A stretch of 64,000 nt of DNA from NCBI RefSeq assembly GCF_016894445.1, contig NZ_CP056775.1:3536001-3600000 (forward strand), written 5' to 3'. Shown piece by piece: positions 56,301-64,000 of the stretch. Position numbers and translations under genes: made by a program. This DNA is from Dyadobacter sandarakinus (GTDB taxonomy: Bacteria > Bacteroidota > Bacteroidia > Cytophagales > Spirosomataceae). The notes beneath the pieces were generated by a model that worked only from the letters and a program-made list of their open reading frames with translations, was not told where the DNA came from and did no database searches. The first letter of the stretch is position 1. Every line of letters begins with the position of its first letter.

Positions 56301-56669
56301 CACCACGCCGGTGCTCCACTTGTCGGGCTCACCTACGCCTGCCTTGGCCGTAACATCCTCAAACTGCCAGTTTCCCTTGTTAAGGTACAGCTTGTTCTCA
56401 CCCATGTTGGCGGTGAAATAGATGTCGGGCAGCCCATCATTGTTGATATCCCCGATTGCCACACCTCCGCCATTATAAAAATTCCGGTAGTTGAAAATAT
56501 TGATATCCTCCCGGTCTTCAACTTTGTTGACGAATGAAATACCGGTTTGGGAGGCGTCCAGCTCCTCAAAGAGACCGTCGGGGTTCTTTTTATCGCCGCA
56601 GGCGTACAATGCAAAAAGCAGCATTGCCAAAAGGGTGGTTTGTGCAAGCTTCAATGCTGGTGTAATCAT
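53328..56669 (-). CDS. Giant lipoprotein with FG-GAP/VCBS repeats and ASPIC/UnbV domain (first copy)
   Basis: A 1113-residue paralogue of the next gene, with the same architecture and a lipobox at Cys24 (LLFALYAC). Repeat motifs GDINNDGLPDIYF, VDVNGDNLLDIYVC and DLDNDGDLDLVVN recur; the ASPIC/UnbV segment is ARGFQSSTEYPVTIGLG (about 560-575). Its ATG follows directly on the stop of the 197-residue lipoprotein gene (TAAATG). The two tandem copies may form a heteromeric surface assembly or have different ligands. Confidence 0.88.
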   Translation of the reverse strand: MITPALKLAQTTLLAMLLFALYACGDKKNPDGLFEELDASQTGISFVNKVEDREDINIFNYRNFYNGGGVAIGDINNDGLPDIYFTANMGENKLYLNKGNWQFEDVTAKAGVGEPDKWSTGVVMVDVNGDNLLDIYVCNAGYQKFVNKQGNSLYINNGNMTFTESAAQYGLNETGYTTHAAFLDYDLDGDLDAYILNNSFIPVNTLNYANDRNLRAKDWPVKDFLKGGGAKLLRNDDGKFVDVSEEAGIYGSLIGFGLGVTVGDINGDQYPDIYICNDFYEKDYLYINQKDGTFSEELEKRIKHTSLASMGADMADINNDGYPELFVTDMLPRDEYRYKTTTSFENHYLFNLKKEKGFYNQYMQNSLQFNNQDGTFSEIANFSGVAASDWSWGALLFDADNDSKTDIYVCNGIYHDILDQDFIDFFANEVTQRMVMSGEKENMQSIIDRMPSTPIANNFFHNEGNLQFRERAQEFGFGTKSFSNGAAYADLDNDGDLDLVVNNVNQPCFVYRNKSEAAKEKNHYVKFKLTGEGKNTRAIGSKIEVFAGKQIFSRQVNPARGFQSSTEYPVTIGLGKIAMIDSVRVTWPDRRITAMANVQPDTTLQLSVKNALSRSGSVPVRPATLLTSTSNASFEAHKENKYEDFYNERNIPIMLSKEGPKAAIGDVNGDGFDDIYICGGKGQGGQLYLQKAGSFIKSAQKGFADLSGFEDTAALFFDADDDGDLDLVVGSGGNETSPKSPDLPTRLYFNDGKGNFTIRIGAIPPNAMNTAVLVAHDYDNDGDQDLFAGSRSVPREYGSTPKSYLYQNDGKGNFREVAASIAPDLAHVGMVRDAAWADIDGDKQKELVVTGDWMAPAVFKYQGGKLARQKSGLDAYTGFWGCVKIADMDGDGDQDLILGNIGENFSLKASEKDPLKIWINDFNKNGTIEKVMTHTVKSRDVPVLLKRELTTQFPLLKKKSIKHSEYATKCIQDLFPDDVLKSAVEKSVTYLKSAIAVNDGKGNFKLAELPYMVQFSCLNAIQAEDVNADGKTDLIVGGNFSHFIPQLGSLDACRGNVLLNKGAMQFDVLLSNQSGFAVDGEVKQISPISIQGKPYLINLINNAPPALFRVNKL

Positions 56670-57263
56670 TTATTTGGAGGTATTTGGGCCAAAGACTTTT
56701 TCTTTGCTCAGCCCGCCTGTATTGATAGATGGTTTTTTATATACGATGAGACCTTCCACAGGCAGGTAGTGGTCCGGAGCGGCAAAATCACTGTATTTGC
56801 CTGCTTTTCCTGTTATTTTCAAGACAATTTTATCTTCTGTAAATGTCAGTGCTTCTATCTGACCGTCGGCCATCATGTAACCTTCTCCCACCATTTGTTT
56901 CTGGTCAATGATTTTGCCCATTTTCACACTGGCATTGATCTCATTTTCTGCTACAACTTTGCGGATAATGGGTTTATTGCGATACCAGTCTTTTCCGCCC
57001 ATACTGATGATCATGCGACCCTGAAACTGGTCAGTCAGCGTAGTGCTGAACAAATCTTCAAACAGGGTCACCTGACCGGTAAAAAGGCTTTTTTGCCCGT
57101 AAAACTCGGTGTCACCGATCTTGACCTCAATGCGTGCCTGATTGTCATGCAGCGAAGCATACCAATCATCCGCCTTTTGTTCAAGGGTATCTTTCTGCCG
57201 GCAGCTGTGGATTATGGTAATAAAAAGAAGTCCAAACAGCCATAAAACATTACGCGTCATCAT
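56670..57263 (-). CDS. Small lipoprotein of unknown function in the susCD operon
   Basis: A 197-residue lipoprotein (lipobox IIHSC, Cys21). The mature part is predicted mixed alpha/beta with no recognised domain; WYASLHDNQARIEVKIGDTEFYG and FQGRMIISMGGKDWYR are notable. It overlaps nothing but abuts the next start, so it is cotranscribed with the VCBS lipoproteins. A terminator stands between it and susD. It could be a surface glycan-binding or assembly component, by position only. Confidence 0.6.
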   Translation of the reverse strand: MMTRNVLWLFGLLFITIIHSCRQKDTLEQKADDWYASLHDNQARIEVKIGDTEFYGQKSLFTGQVTLFEDLFSTTLTDQFQGRMIISMGGKDWYRNKPIIRKVVAENEINASVKMGKIIDQKQMVGEGYMMADGQIEALTFTEDKIVLKITGKAGKYSDFAAPDHYLPVEGLIVYKKPSINTGGLSKEKVFGPNTSK

Positions 57264-57278
57264 ACTATCATATAAAAC

Positions 57279-57307
57279 AAAAATGCTCGAAGGTATCGAG
57301 CATTTTT
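57279..57307 (-). terminator. Terminator between susD and the downstream lipoprotein genes
   Basis: AAAAATGCTCGA, 5-nt loop and TCGAGCATTTTT form a 12-bp perfect stem, followed on the minus strand by TTTTGTTTTA. It would limit read-through from susC-susD to the VCBS genes. Confidence 0.8.
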
Positions 57308-57327
57308 GATAAAAGTTTAAACTTCAG

Positions 57328-58809
57328 TCAATACCCCTCGTTCTGTACCAGATTTGGATTGGAAACGATAGCAGTAGCCGGAATCGGGAACAAAATAGTG
57401 TATGGCTCATTTACAGTTACGCCAGTTCCGGTAGTATACTTACCAAAGCGAACTTCAACAGTCCTTTTGCCACCTTCCCAATACATTTCGCGACCAATTT
57501 CCTCGAAGAATGATTGTTCAGTCAGCGCAGTCATCGCTTTTGCTCCACGCGCTATCCGAAGATCATTAATCAACTTCAATGCACCAGGAACGTCTCCTGA
57601 GCGGAACAATGCTTCTGCCTTGGCCAGATATACCTCTGCATAACGCAGCAAAATGTATTTACCTGAATTTGCAGGGTGGTATTTGATAACACGGATCCCC
57701 TTTTCAGTTGCAGCACCTGCCAAAGGCACATCGCGGCTGAATACCAGAGGTTTTTTCGATCTCGTATCGACAATATTTTTACCTGCATCATCAACTTGCT
57801 GACCTACAAGGAACCCGTATCCAATACCTGAGTACTGCTTACCGTTTGCGGCCGGCTTGATACCAATCCGGGAATCATCTTTGTCAAACGTATCATAAAA
57901 GTCCGCCAAAGTTGTAAAGCCATTCCATCCGGATGGGTTCTGGTTATAGTGCAAAGTCATAAACCACCGGTTCTGAGCAGTACCTTCATTACTTACAAAA
58001 ATTACCTCCGAAGTAGACGCATCAGAAAAATTGTCAAAGTAGTTTTTTTCAAATTTGTATCCATCAGCAGTCACTGCATCTGCATACTGGATTGCCTTTG
58101 CCATGTCTGCCTTGTCGAAGGTATACGGTCCGGCAGGATTTGCAGCTTTGTAAACCGCCTTGTTAAGATAAAGTCTCGCTAATAGGGCATTAGCAGCAGC
58201 TTTTGAAGCAACCCCGTTTGTAGGTGCAGGTCCTAATTTTCTAAGATTAGGCAATGCTTCTTCAAGGTCCTTCACTACCAGATCAAACGCTTCTGATCGT
58301 GACATAACTCTTGGATTAACATCATCAGCTTCTGTCACCTCACGGAAAGGTACCTTACCCCAAAAATCCATTACGTGGGACATATGGAAAGCTCGTAGGA
58401 ACTTAGCCTCAGCTGCCTGAGCTGCTGATGGGTTTGAAGCAAGGATTTCAGTTGCTTTATAAACACGCTGATTAAGCTGGTTCCATGTTTCACGGATTGC
58501 AGAGTGCGTTGCGTCCCAGGTATGCGAATCAAGTGTTCTCCATACACCATTGTCGCCCCAGTCTACCCCGCGAGTTGGCGGAAACATTTCAGCAGTAGTA
58601 TGTTCGCCAAGTGCATAAATGTTATTCTGATCTGTGTAAGCTCCAAGATCCTTGTATGCTGATGCCAGCAAAGCGGTAGGGTCACCAGGCGTAAAACCAG
58701 CTCCCGAAGATTGTACCACGGAGTCCTTCTCGTCCACTTCCAAATCCGTGCAGGATGCCAGTGTAGTCAGCATGCATCCTGTGATAATATATGATATGTA
58801 ATTTTTCAT
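57328..58809 (-). CDS. SusD/RagB-type nutrient-binding lipoprotein
   Basis: A 493-residue SusD-family lipoprotein (lipobox TLASC, Cys20) that closes over the SusC barrel and binds the substrate. The family signature is present: the N-terminal TPR-like block with AAEAKFLRAFHMSHVMDFWGKVPF, the middle AANALLARLYLNKAVY, and the C-terminal SusD_RagB block YILLRYAEVYLAKAEALFRSGD followed by REMYWEGGKRTVEVRFGKY. It follows susC after 11 bp. The transported substrate, glycan or peptide, is not readable. Confidence 0.95.
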   Translation of the reverse strand: MKNYISYIITGCMLTTLASCTDLEVDEKDSVVQSSGAGFTPGDPTALLASAYKDLGAYTDQNNIYALGEHTTAEMFPPTRGVDWGDNGVWRTLDSHTWDATHSAIRETWNQLNQRVYKATEILASNPSAAQAAEAKFLRAFHMSHVMDFWGKVPFREVTEADDVNPRVMSRSEAFDLVVKDLEEALPNLRKLGPAPTNGVASKAAANALLARLYLNKAVYKAANPAGPYTFDKADMAKAIQYADAVTADGYKFEKNYFDNFSDASTSEVIFVSNEGTAQNRWFMTLHYNQNPSGWNGFTTLADFYDTFDKDDSRIGIKPAANGKQYSGIGYGFLVGQQVDDAGKNIVDTRSKKPLVFSRDVPLAGAATEKGIRVIKYHPANSGKYILLRYAEVYLAKAEALFRSGDVPGALKLINDLRIARGAKAMTALTEQSFFEEIGREMYWEGGKRTVEVRFGKYTTGTGVTVNEPYTILFPIPATAIVSNPNLVQNEGY

Positions 58810-58820
58810 TGTCTTAATGG

Positions 58821-61800
58821 TTAAAAGGAGATGTTAGCGCCAATAGTCCAGGTTCTTGCTCTTGGATACGCCGTGTAATCTATACCAAATGATGGAATTC
58901 CATTTAATGCTTTATTAGTACTTACTTCTGGATCCTGACCGCTATACTTTGTAAAAGTCAGAAGATTTTGTCCTGTAACATACAATCTGAATGCTGAGAA
59001 TACTTTTGTCACAACAGGCAGGCGATATCCCAGGGTCATGTTTTGCAATCTTACAAAGTCTCCTTTTTCCAGGAATCGCATTGACACGTCCGGATTGTTA
59101 ACTGGTCCTTCTCCGTTTGTGATTACATCTTTAGTGACGTTTCTTCCATTTGCAAATGAGCCGGCAGTAAAGAATGCATTGGCAGTGTTTGAATAAATAT
59201 AGTTACCAAATACTCCATTAAAGAATATGCTCAGGTCAAATCCTTTATAACGGAAATTATTAGTCAAACCACCTGTAACTTTTGGAAGCGGGCTTTTTCC
59301 ATCCTGAAATCTCTGAACATCTCCTGTTGGTGGAACAGCATTGTTACCTGCTTCGTCAAACCCTACAAAATCACGAAGGAAAAATGCGAAAAGAGGTTGA
59401 CCGGCCGAAATACGTTGTGCAAACGCACCTGACAAGCCTTGTCCATTGATCTCTCCTGTATCGTAAACACCATTCAGATCTTTAACGAGATTCTTGTTGT
59501 AGGAAGTATTCAATGCGATATCCCATCCAAAATCTTTCTGATCTACTACAACTGCATTAAGGCTCAACTCAATCCCTCTGTTAAGGATATCTGTATCAAG
59601 GTTATTCCATTGAAACGGATTGGATGCAGGTTGCGCAGCAACGACGTTGAAAAGCAGGTCACTTGTATGTTTTTCATAAGCATCCAAACTACCGCTCAAA
59701 CGATTTTTGAAAAAGGCAAAGTCAATACCAGCGTTAAATGCCTTAGTCGTTTCCCATTTCAAATCGTAATTACGGAACGCGACATCAGCATATGCTCCTC
59801 CGTTGATATTACCATTATCGTCATAGTTCCAATCGTTGTAACGCTTTCTCTGGTCGAACAAATTGTGTGGGATAGATTGGTTACCTGTAACACCATAACC
59901 TACACGAATTGCCAAGTCGTCAAATACTTCTTTGGGTGCAAAGTTTTCTTCAATCAGCTTCCATTTGAATGCACCTGACGGGAAATAACCGTATTTGTTA
60001 TTACCTCCAAATTTGGATGAACCATCAATCCGCAATGTACCCGTGAAAAGATACTTGTTAGAAAAACCCAGATTAAGACGTCCGAAATACGACTGCAATT
60101 CATCTTTAACTGCGGATGAGTTTTGGATAATCACACCCGGACCAGGATTTGTTACCGATGCCATGTTATTTAGCATCAGGTCCATGTTGGTTGTATTGAA
60201 CTTATGGGCTGCCAGGTTTTTCGAAGATGTCTCAAAACTTTGATAAGAATAGCCCAGCAAAGCATTTAGTGAAGTACTCCCAAATGTCTTTTCGTAGGTA
60301 AAGTAATTTTCCATCAAACGGTTATTCGTTTCAATATCACGAATGTAAACGCGTCCTTCTGGTGCAATTCCTGTTGGATAAGTTTCAAGATCAGTGGTTT
60401 GCTTCGCTACGCCGGCAATCAGCAAGTCTCCTGAATAAACCGATTTTCTGCTGGACATGGATTTATCAAAGCCAAGAATCGTCTTGAATTTGAAACCTTT
60501 GAAAATTTCCAGCTCAGCATTAATGTTTCCCAATGCGCGTAGTGTACTTGTATTATCTCTTGTCAGATTTACAAAAGCCAGCGGGTTAGGTTCCGTAAGA
60601 CCGGGCTGATTGAAAACCTGAGTACCGGCAACTGTTCTGTAAATTGGGAGCGTCGGATTTGTTTTCAGGATACCACCCAGCAAATCACCAGAAAAACCTG
60701 AGTTCTCTGAAATCGGAACACCTGAGTCCAGCGTATTGGCAAAGTTCAGGTTGCTACCAATAGTAAGTCTGTCCTGAATGAATTTTTTTGATCCGCTAAA
60801 TCCGACACTGTATCTCTTAATACCGGATTTTAGAACAATACCCTCCTGATTAAGATATCCCAGCGAGAAACGATAATTTCCGGTAGCATCGCCGCCGCCG
60901 TAAGCAAGGTTATGCTGGTTAGTATAAGCAGTTCTGAAAAGTTCTTTTTGCCAGTCCGTGGATCCGCCCTGGTCTTGTCCGCCAGCTGCTACATATTCTG
61001 ATGACGAAAGAAGATCATATTTCTTAGTAATGTTGCTGATACCCAAAGAGTAGCCGTAATCCAAAGTTCCTTTTCCTTTTCCTTTTTTAGTTGTGATAAG
61101 CACAACACCATTTGCTCCGCGTGAACCATAAATAGCGGTTGCTGACGCATCTTTAAGGATATCAATACTTGCAATATCATCAGGATTCAGAAAGTTCAGC
61201 GGGTTTTTAGCCGGCTGACGCCCTACACCAGCTGCATCGCCGCCACCAGATACATCGTCGCCGCTAAGTGGAACACCATCAATCACGAACAATGGGTTAT
61301 TACCACCACGAACAGAGGTAGTACCGCGAATACGCACGTTGATTCCGCCACCTGGCTCGCCGCTTGATTGAGAAATTTGTACCCCCGCAACACGGCCCTG
61401 CATCAGCTGCTCGGGAGAGGTTACAATGCCTTTTTGAAAATCCCTGGATCCCAATGCTGAGACAGCACCTGTTGCATCCGATTTTTTGACAGTACCATAT
61501 CCAACCACAACCACCTCTTCAAGGGCTTTTACATCTTCGGACATTGTTACGTCAACAACAGATTTGTTTCCCACGGAAACATCCTGGCTCACAAAGCCAA
61601 TCGCACTGAAAGACAATGTGGTGTTTGCAGGAACTGCAATCTGGTACTTACCGTCTACATCCGTGTTCGTTCCTCTGGTGCTGCCTTTTACCGTGATCGT
61701 CACACCCGGTACCCCACCTCCTTTACTGTCCTTGACAGTTCCGGAAACGTTTACATCCTGGGCAAAAGAAACAGAAACCGATGTAAGAACCACCAGCAGC

Positions 61801-61904
61801 AACAGCATGACGGACTTTACTGAGAGCAGGATTTGTTTTGCGTAAGGGACGCCAGTGCCTGGGTAGCCGTGTCCGCAAAATACTCGTAAGGATACATTCA
61901 TCAT
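58821..61904 (-). CDS. SusC/RagA-type TonB-dependent outer-membrane transporter
   Basis: A 1027-residue SusC-family transporter. A long leader (signal core SVMLLLLVVLTSVSVSFA, cleavage near Ala48) precedes a carboxypeptidase-like domain (about 50-135; VNVSGTVKDSKGGGVPGVTI), the TonB-box/plug (EEVVVVGYGTVKKSDATGAV, GVQISQSSGEPGG, DDIASIDILKDASATAIYGSRGANGV) and the barrel. The plug motifs are the family's defining ones. It forms the pedal-bin complex with SusD. No sigma/anti-sigma pair or hybrid regulator is adjacent. Confidence 0.97.
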   Translation of the reverse strand: MMNVSLRVFCGHGYPGTGVPYAKQILLSVKSVMLLLLVVLTSVSVSFAQDVNVSGTVKDSKGGGVPGVTITVKGSTRGTNTDVDGKYQIAVPANTTLSFSAIGFVSQDVSVGNKSVVDVTMSEDVKALEEVVVVGYGTVKKSDATGAVSALGSRDFQKGIVTSPEQLMQGRVAGVQISQSSGEPGGGINVRIRGTTSVRGGNNPLFVIDGVPLSGDDVSGGGDAAGVGRQPAKNPLNFLNPDDIASIDILKDASATAIYGSRGANGVVLITTKKGKGKGTLDYGYSLGISNITKKYDLLSSSEYVAAGGQDQGGSTDWQKELFRTAYTNQHNLAYGGGDATGNYRFSLGYLNQEGIVLKSGIKRYSVGFSGSKKFIQDRLTIGSNLNFANTLDSGVPISENSGFSGDLLGGILKTNPTLPIYRTVAGTQVFNQPGLTEPNPLAFVNLTRDNTSTLRALGNINAELEIFKGFKFKTILGFDKSMSSRKSVYSGDLLIAGVAKQTTDLETYPTGIAPEGRVYIRDIETNNRLMENYFTYEKTFGSTSLNALLGYSYQSFETSSKNLAAHKFNTTNMDLMLNNMASVTNPGPGVIIQNSSAVKDELQSYFGRLNLGFSNKYLFTGTLRIDGSSKFGGNNKYGYFPSGAFKWKLIEENFAPKEVFDDLAIRVGYGVTGNQSIPHNLFDQRKRYNDWNYDDNGNINGGAYADVAFRNYDLKWETTKAFNAGIDFAFFKNRLSGSLDAYEKHTSDLLFNVVAAQPASNPFQWNNLDTDILNRGIELSLNAVVVDQKDFGWDIALNTSYNKNLVKDLNGVYDTGEINGQGLSGAFAQRISAGQPLFAFFLRDFVGFDEAGNNAVPPTGDVQRFQDGKSPLPKVTGGLTNNFRYKGFDLSIFFNGVFGNYIYSNTANAFFTAGSFANGRNVTKDVITNGEGPVNNPDVSMRFLEKGDFVRLQNMTLGYRLPVVTKVFSAFRLYVTGQNLLTFTKYSGQDPEVSTNKALNGIPSFGIDYTAYPRARTWTIGANISF

Positions 61905-62307
61905 AGGTTAGATAAAATTAATTAGGCCTGTATGCACCACCATTGTAGCATTTTGACGTTCTCCCGGTTACTTGCAAAAAAAGGCCAATACTCACTGTAA
62001 ACGCCATTTTTTATATAATAAAACAGGAAAAATTTAGAATAATACACGGGTGGTAGTACAAAATAATATAAATAGTCCGGATAATACAATATCATCTTGC
62101 TAAAAAATGTTCATAAAAATCCATGCATTTCACAATCAGCTAATTAGCACATAAGTCTAACTATGGTTACAAATCACTGATGCACAAGCCACTAGCCTGA
62201 AACCACCCTGGTTACACCGCAATAATCTCCGGAAAGGCTAAAAAACTGCAGCAGGCTCCTCGGTTTCTGGTTAACTTTGAGTCTTAGTTATTGCCTGAAG
62301 TTATTGT
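61905..62307. other. Divergent intergenic region between susC and the FAD dehydrogenase
   Basis: The 403-bp AT-rich space contains no gene. It should hold the susC promoter on the minus strand, but I find no TAnnTTTG close to the start. For the rightward gene TAACTTTG at 62272-62279 matches the -7 consensus, 28 bp before the ATG, without a -33 TTTG. Confidence 0.5.
62272..62279 (+). promoter_or_regulatory. -7 box of the FAD dehydrogenase gene
   Basis: TAACTTTG, a perfect TAnnTTTG, ending 28 bp before the ATG at 62308. Confidence 0.4.
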
Positions 62308-64000
62308 ATGACACCTCCGGTTGCTTTAAACCCCGACTTACGTACACTGGCCCGCCACCTTGAAGGCGACCTTTTTACCGACAATACCATGCGGACGCTC
62401 TATGCGACAGATGCGTCTGCCTACCGGGAAATGCCACTTGCAGTGGCTATCCCGCATACGATCAAGGATATTAAGCTGCTGATCTCCTTTGCTGCCCAGA
62501 ATCACATATCGCTGATACCTCGTACCGCAGGCACATCCCTGGCCGGACAGGTAGTGGGTAACGGTATAGTAGTAGACGTTTCAAAGTATTTCAATAAAAT
62601 CATTGAAATCAATGCCGAAGAACGATGGGTGCGCGTACAACCCGGCGTTGTACGGGATGAGCTCAATATGGCTCTGAAACCCTACGGATTGTACTTCGGA
62701 CCTGAAACGAGCACAGCCAACCGCGCCATGATCGGCGGGATGGTAGGAAATAATTCATGTGGGTCCAACTCTATTGTATATGGGAGTACGCGCGAGCACC
62801 TGCTCGAAGTAAAGGCAATCCTGACGGATGGCTCCGAGGCTGAATTCAAAATGCTGCCTATGGGAGAACTTGACAGAATGGTACAAGCTGCACGGCAGAA
62901 AAACGGCAGTGCCAGCCTGCTTGAAAAGATCTACCTGCATACCCACGACATACTGGCCCTGCCCGCCAACCAGGAAGAGATCCGCAGGAACTTTCCGAAA
63001 CCGTCCATTGAGCGACGGAATACGGGCTATGCGCTTGATATGCTCCTGAATACGAGGCAGTATGATCCGGAAGCGGAGGCTCCGTTCAATATGTGCAGCC
63101 TCATCGCCGGGTCGGAAGGTACCCTGTGTTTTTTGACGGAAATTAAGCTTAACCTTGTCCCGCTCCCGCCCAAAACCCCCGGGCTGGTATGCGTACATTG
63201 TGACACCATTGACGAGGCCCTGCGTGCTACCATCCTCACGCTCAAATACAAACCCCAAGCCGTGGAGCTGATCGACAGCTATGTGCTCGAATGTGCTACC
63301 ATGAATGTGGAGCAAAAGAAGAATGCGTTTTTTGTAAAAAATAAACCCGATGGCTCTTTCCCGGCCATTCTGGTGGTAGACCTTTCCCGCGAAACAAAGG
63401 AAGAAGTAGAAGCGGCAGCAGCAGACATGGTTGCTGAACTCTCGCAGGCCGGTATGGGCTTTCACTATCCGCTGCTGTTTGGGGATGACACAAAAAAAAT
63501 ATGGACCCTGCGCAAGGCCGGTCTGGGACTGCTGGGCAACATTCCGGGCGATGACAAGGCAGTGGCAGTCATTGAGGATACGGCTGTGGATGTATACGAC
63601 CAGCCCGATTATATCCGCGACTTCAACCTGATTCTGCAAAATCATGGCATGTCGGCTGTGCATTATGCGCATGCAGGCTCCGGAGAGATCCATTTGCGGC
63701 CGATTATCAACCTGAAAACGACCGAAGGACACCGGCAATTCCGTATGATCGCGGAAGAAATTGCTGAGCTGGTGAAAAAATATGACGGTTCACTTTCCGG
63801 TGAACATGGCGACGGCCGCCTCAGAGGCGAGTTTATCCCGAAAATGGTGGGAGAACATAATTATCGCCTCTTCAAGGAAATCAAGAAAACCTGGGATCCA
63901 AACAACATCTTTAATCCCGGCAAAATCGTGGATACGGCGCCGATGGACACCTTCCTGCGCTACGAAGCCGACCAGAAAACACCAGAGTTCAAGACAAATT
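62308..64000 (+). CDS. FAD-linked oxidase, YdiJ/D-lactate-dehydrogenase-like (3' end beyond the window)
   Basis: The first 564 residues of a flavoprotein that runs off the window. PRTAGTSLAGQVVG (about 72-85) and MIGGMVGNNSCGSNSIVYGS are the FAD-binding-4 blocks; the C-terminal FAD-oxidase domain shows HYAHAGSGEIHLRP, GEHGDGRLRG and WDPNNIFNPGKIVD. This is the family of YdiJ and glycolate/D-lactate dehydrogenases, which commonly continue into an iron-sulfur ferredoxin/cysteine-rich half, so a length near 970 residues is expected. The start follows a -7 box. Confidence 0.92.
   Translation, partial: MTPPVALNPDLRTLARHLEGDLFTDNTMRTLYATDASAYREMPLAVAIPHTIKDIKLLISFAAQNHISLIPRTAGTSLAGQVVGNGIVVDVSKYFNKIIEINAEERWVRVQPGVVRDELNMALKPYGLYFGPETSTANRAMIGGMVGNNSCGSNSIVYGSTREHLLEVKAILTDGSEAEFKMLPMGELDRMVQAARQKNGSASLLEKIYLHTHDILALPANQEEIRRNFPKPSIERRNTGYALDMLLNTRQYDPEAEAPFNMCSLIAGSEGTLCFLTEIKLNLVPLPPKTPGLVCVHCDTIDEALRATILTLKYKPQAVELIDSYVLECATMNVEQKKNAFFVKNKPDGSFPAILVVDLSRETKEEVEAAAADMVAELSQAGMGFHYPLLFGDDTKKIWTLRKAGLGLLGNIPGDDKAVAVIEDTAVDVYDQPDYIRDFNLILQNHGMSAVHYAHAGSGEIHLRPIINLKTTEGHRQFRMIAEEIAELVKKYDGSLSGEHGDGRLRGEFIPKMVGEHNYRLFKEIKKTWDPNNIFNPGKIVDTAPMDTFLRYEADQKTPEFKTN

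Noticed and set aside
62755..63738. 327-codon minus-strand frame at the window end
   Set aside because: It is antisense to the FAD dehydrogenase, whose FAD-binding motifs are unambiguous.

Overview
The window looks like chromosomal DNA of a Bacteroidota bacterium of the Cytophagales, most likely a Dyadobacter-like member of the Spirosomaceae. The evidence is a LpxC-FabZ fusion, a SusC/SusD pair, a type IX secretion (T9SS) sorted protein, several TonB receptors with an N-terminal carboxypeptidase-like domain, and promoters of the Bacteroidota type (-33 TTTG or TTG, -7 TAnnTTTG). I see no prophage, transposase, CRISPR array or rRNA. One tRNA with a CAU anticodon is present.

Layout. 1-4.3 kb: lipid A operon lpxD, lpxC-fabZ, lpxA (lpxA cut by the window edge) behind an HD phosphohydrolase gene. 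4.3-9.2 kb: tRNA, a glycosyltransferase-like gene and a very large hybrid histidine kinase. 9.2-13 kb: a 1150-residue secreted Kelch/malectin/DNRLRE protein with a T9SS tail. 13-18 kb: FecA-like TonB receptor, a membrane-anchored protein, a cupin and small unknown genes. 18-24 kb: a YgiB/YgiC-like pair, a Tat-type class V aminotransferase, an M23 peptidase, an aldo/keto reductase and DoxX. 24-27 kb: a second TonB receptor behind a DtxR/MntR-like dyad, and a glycogen-binding-fold protein. 27-37 kb: a sugar isomerase-like TIM barrel, two paralogous membrane-bound-dehydrogenase/HEAT proteins (only one with a heme c site) with a decayed gene and a small DNA-binding-like gene between them, an esterase and a GT87 membrane enzyme. 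37-41.5 kb: the molybdopterin operon moeA-moaD-moaE-moaCB-moaA. 41.5-49.9 kb: lytic transglycosylase, cyclophilin, sodium/solute symporter, a membrane-anchored HExxH protein, purH, an SDR lacking its catalytic Tyr/Lys and an outer-membrane barrel. 49.9-61.9 kb: a SusC/SusD operon carrying a small lipoprotein and two giant tandem FG-GAP/ASPIC lipoproteins. 62.3-64 kb: the start of a YdiJ-type FAD-linked dehydrogenase.

Taken together the window mixes core envelope and cofactor genes with a surface nutrient-capture repertoire: three TonB receptors, a SusD lipoprotein, carbohydrate-binding secreted proteins and periplasmic dehydrogenases. The most unusual material is in the intergenic DNA and in the susCD-linked operon: period-8 repeats inside the moa operon, heptad repeats around a 22-bp hairpin, a 57-bp palindrome after purH, several operator-like dyads placed on or near promoters, and the decayed gene between the two dehydrogenase paralogues.
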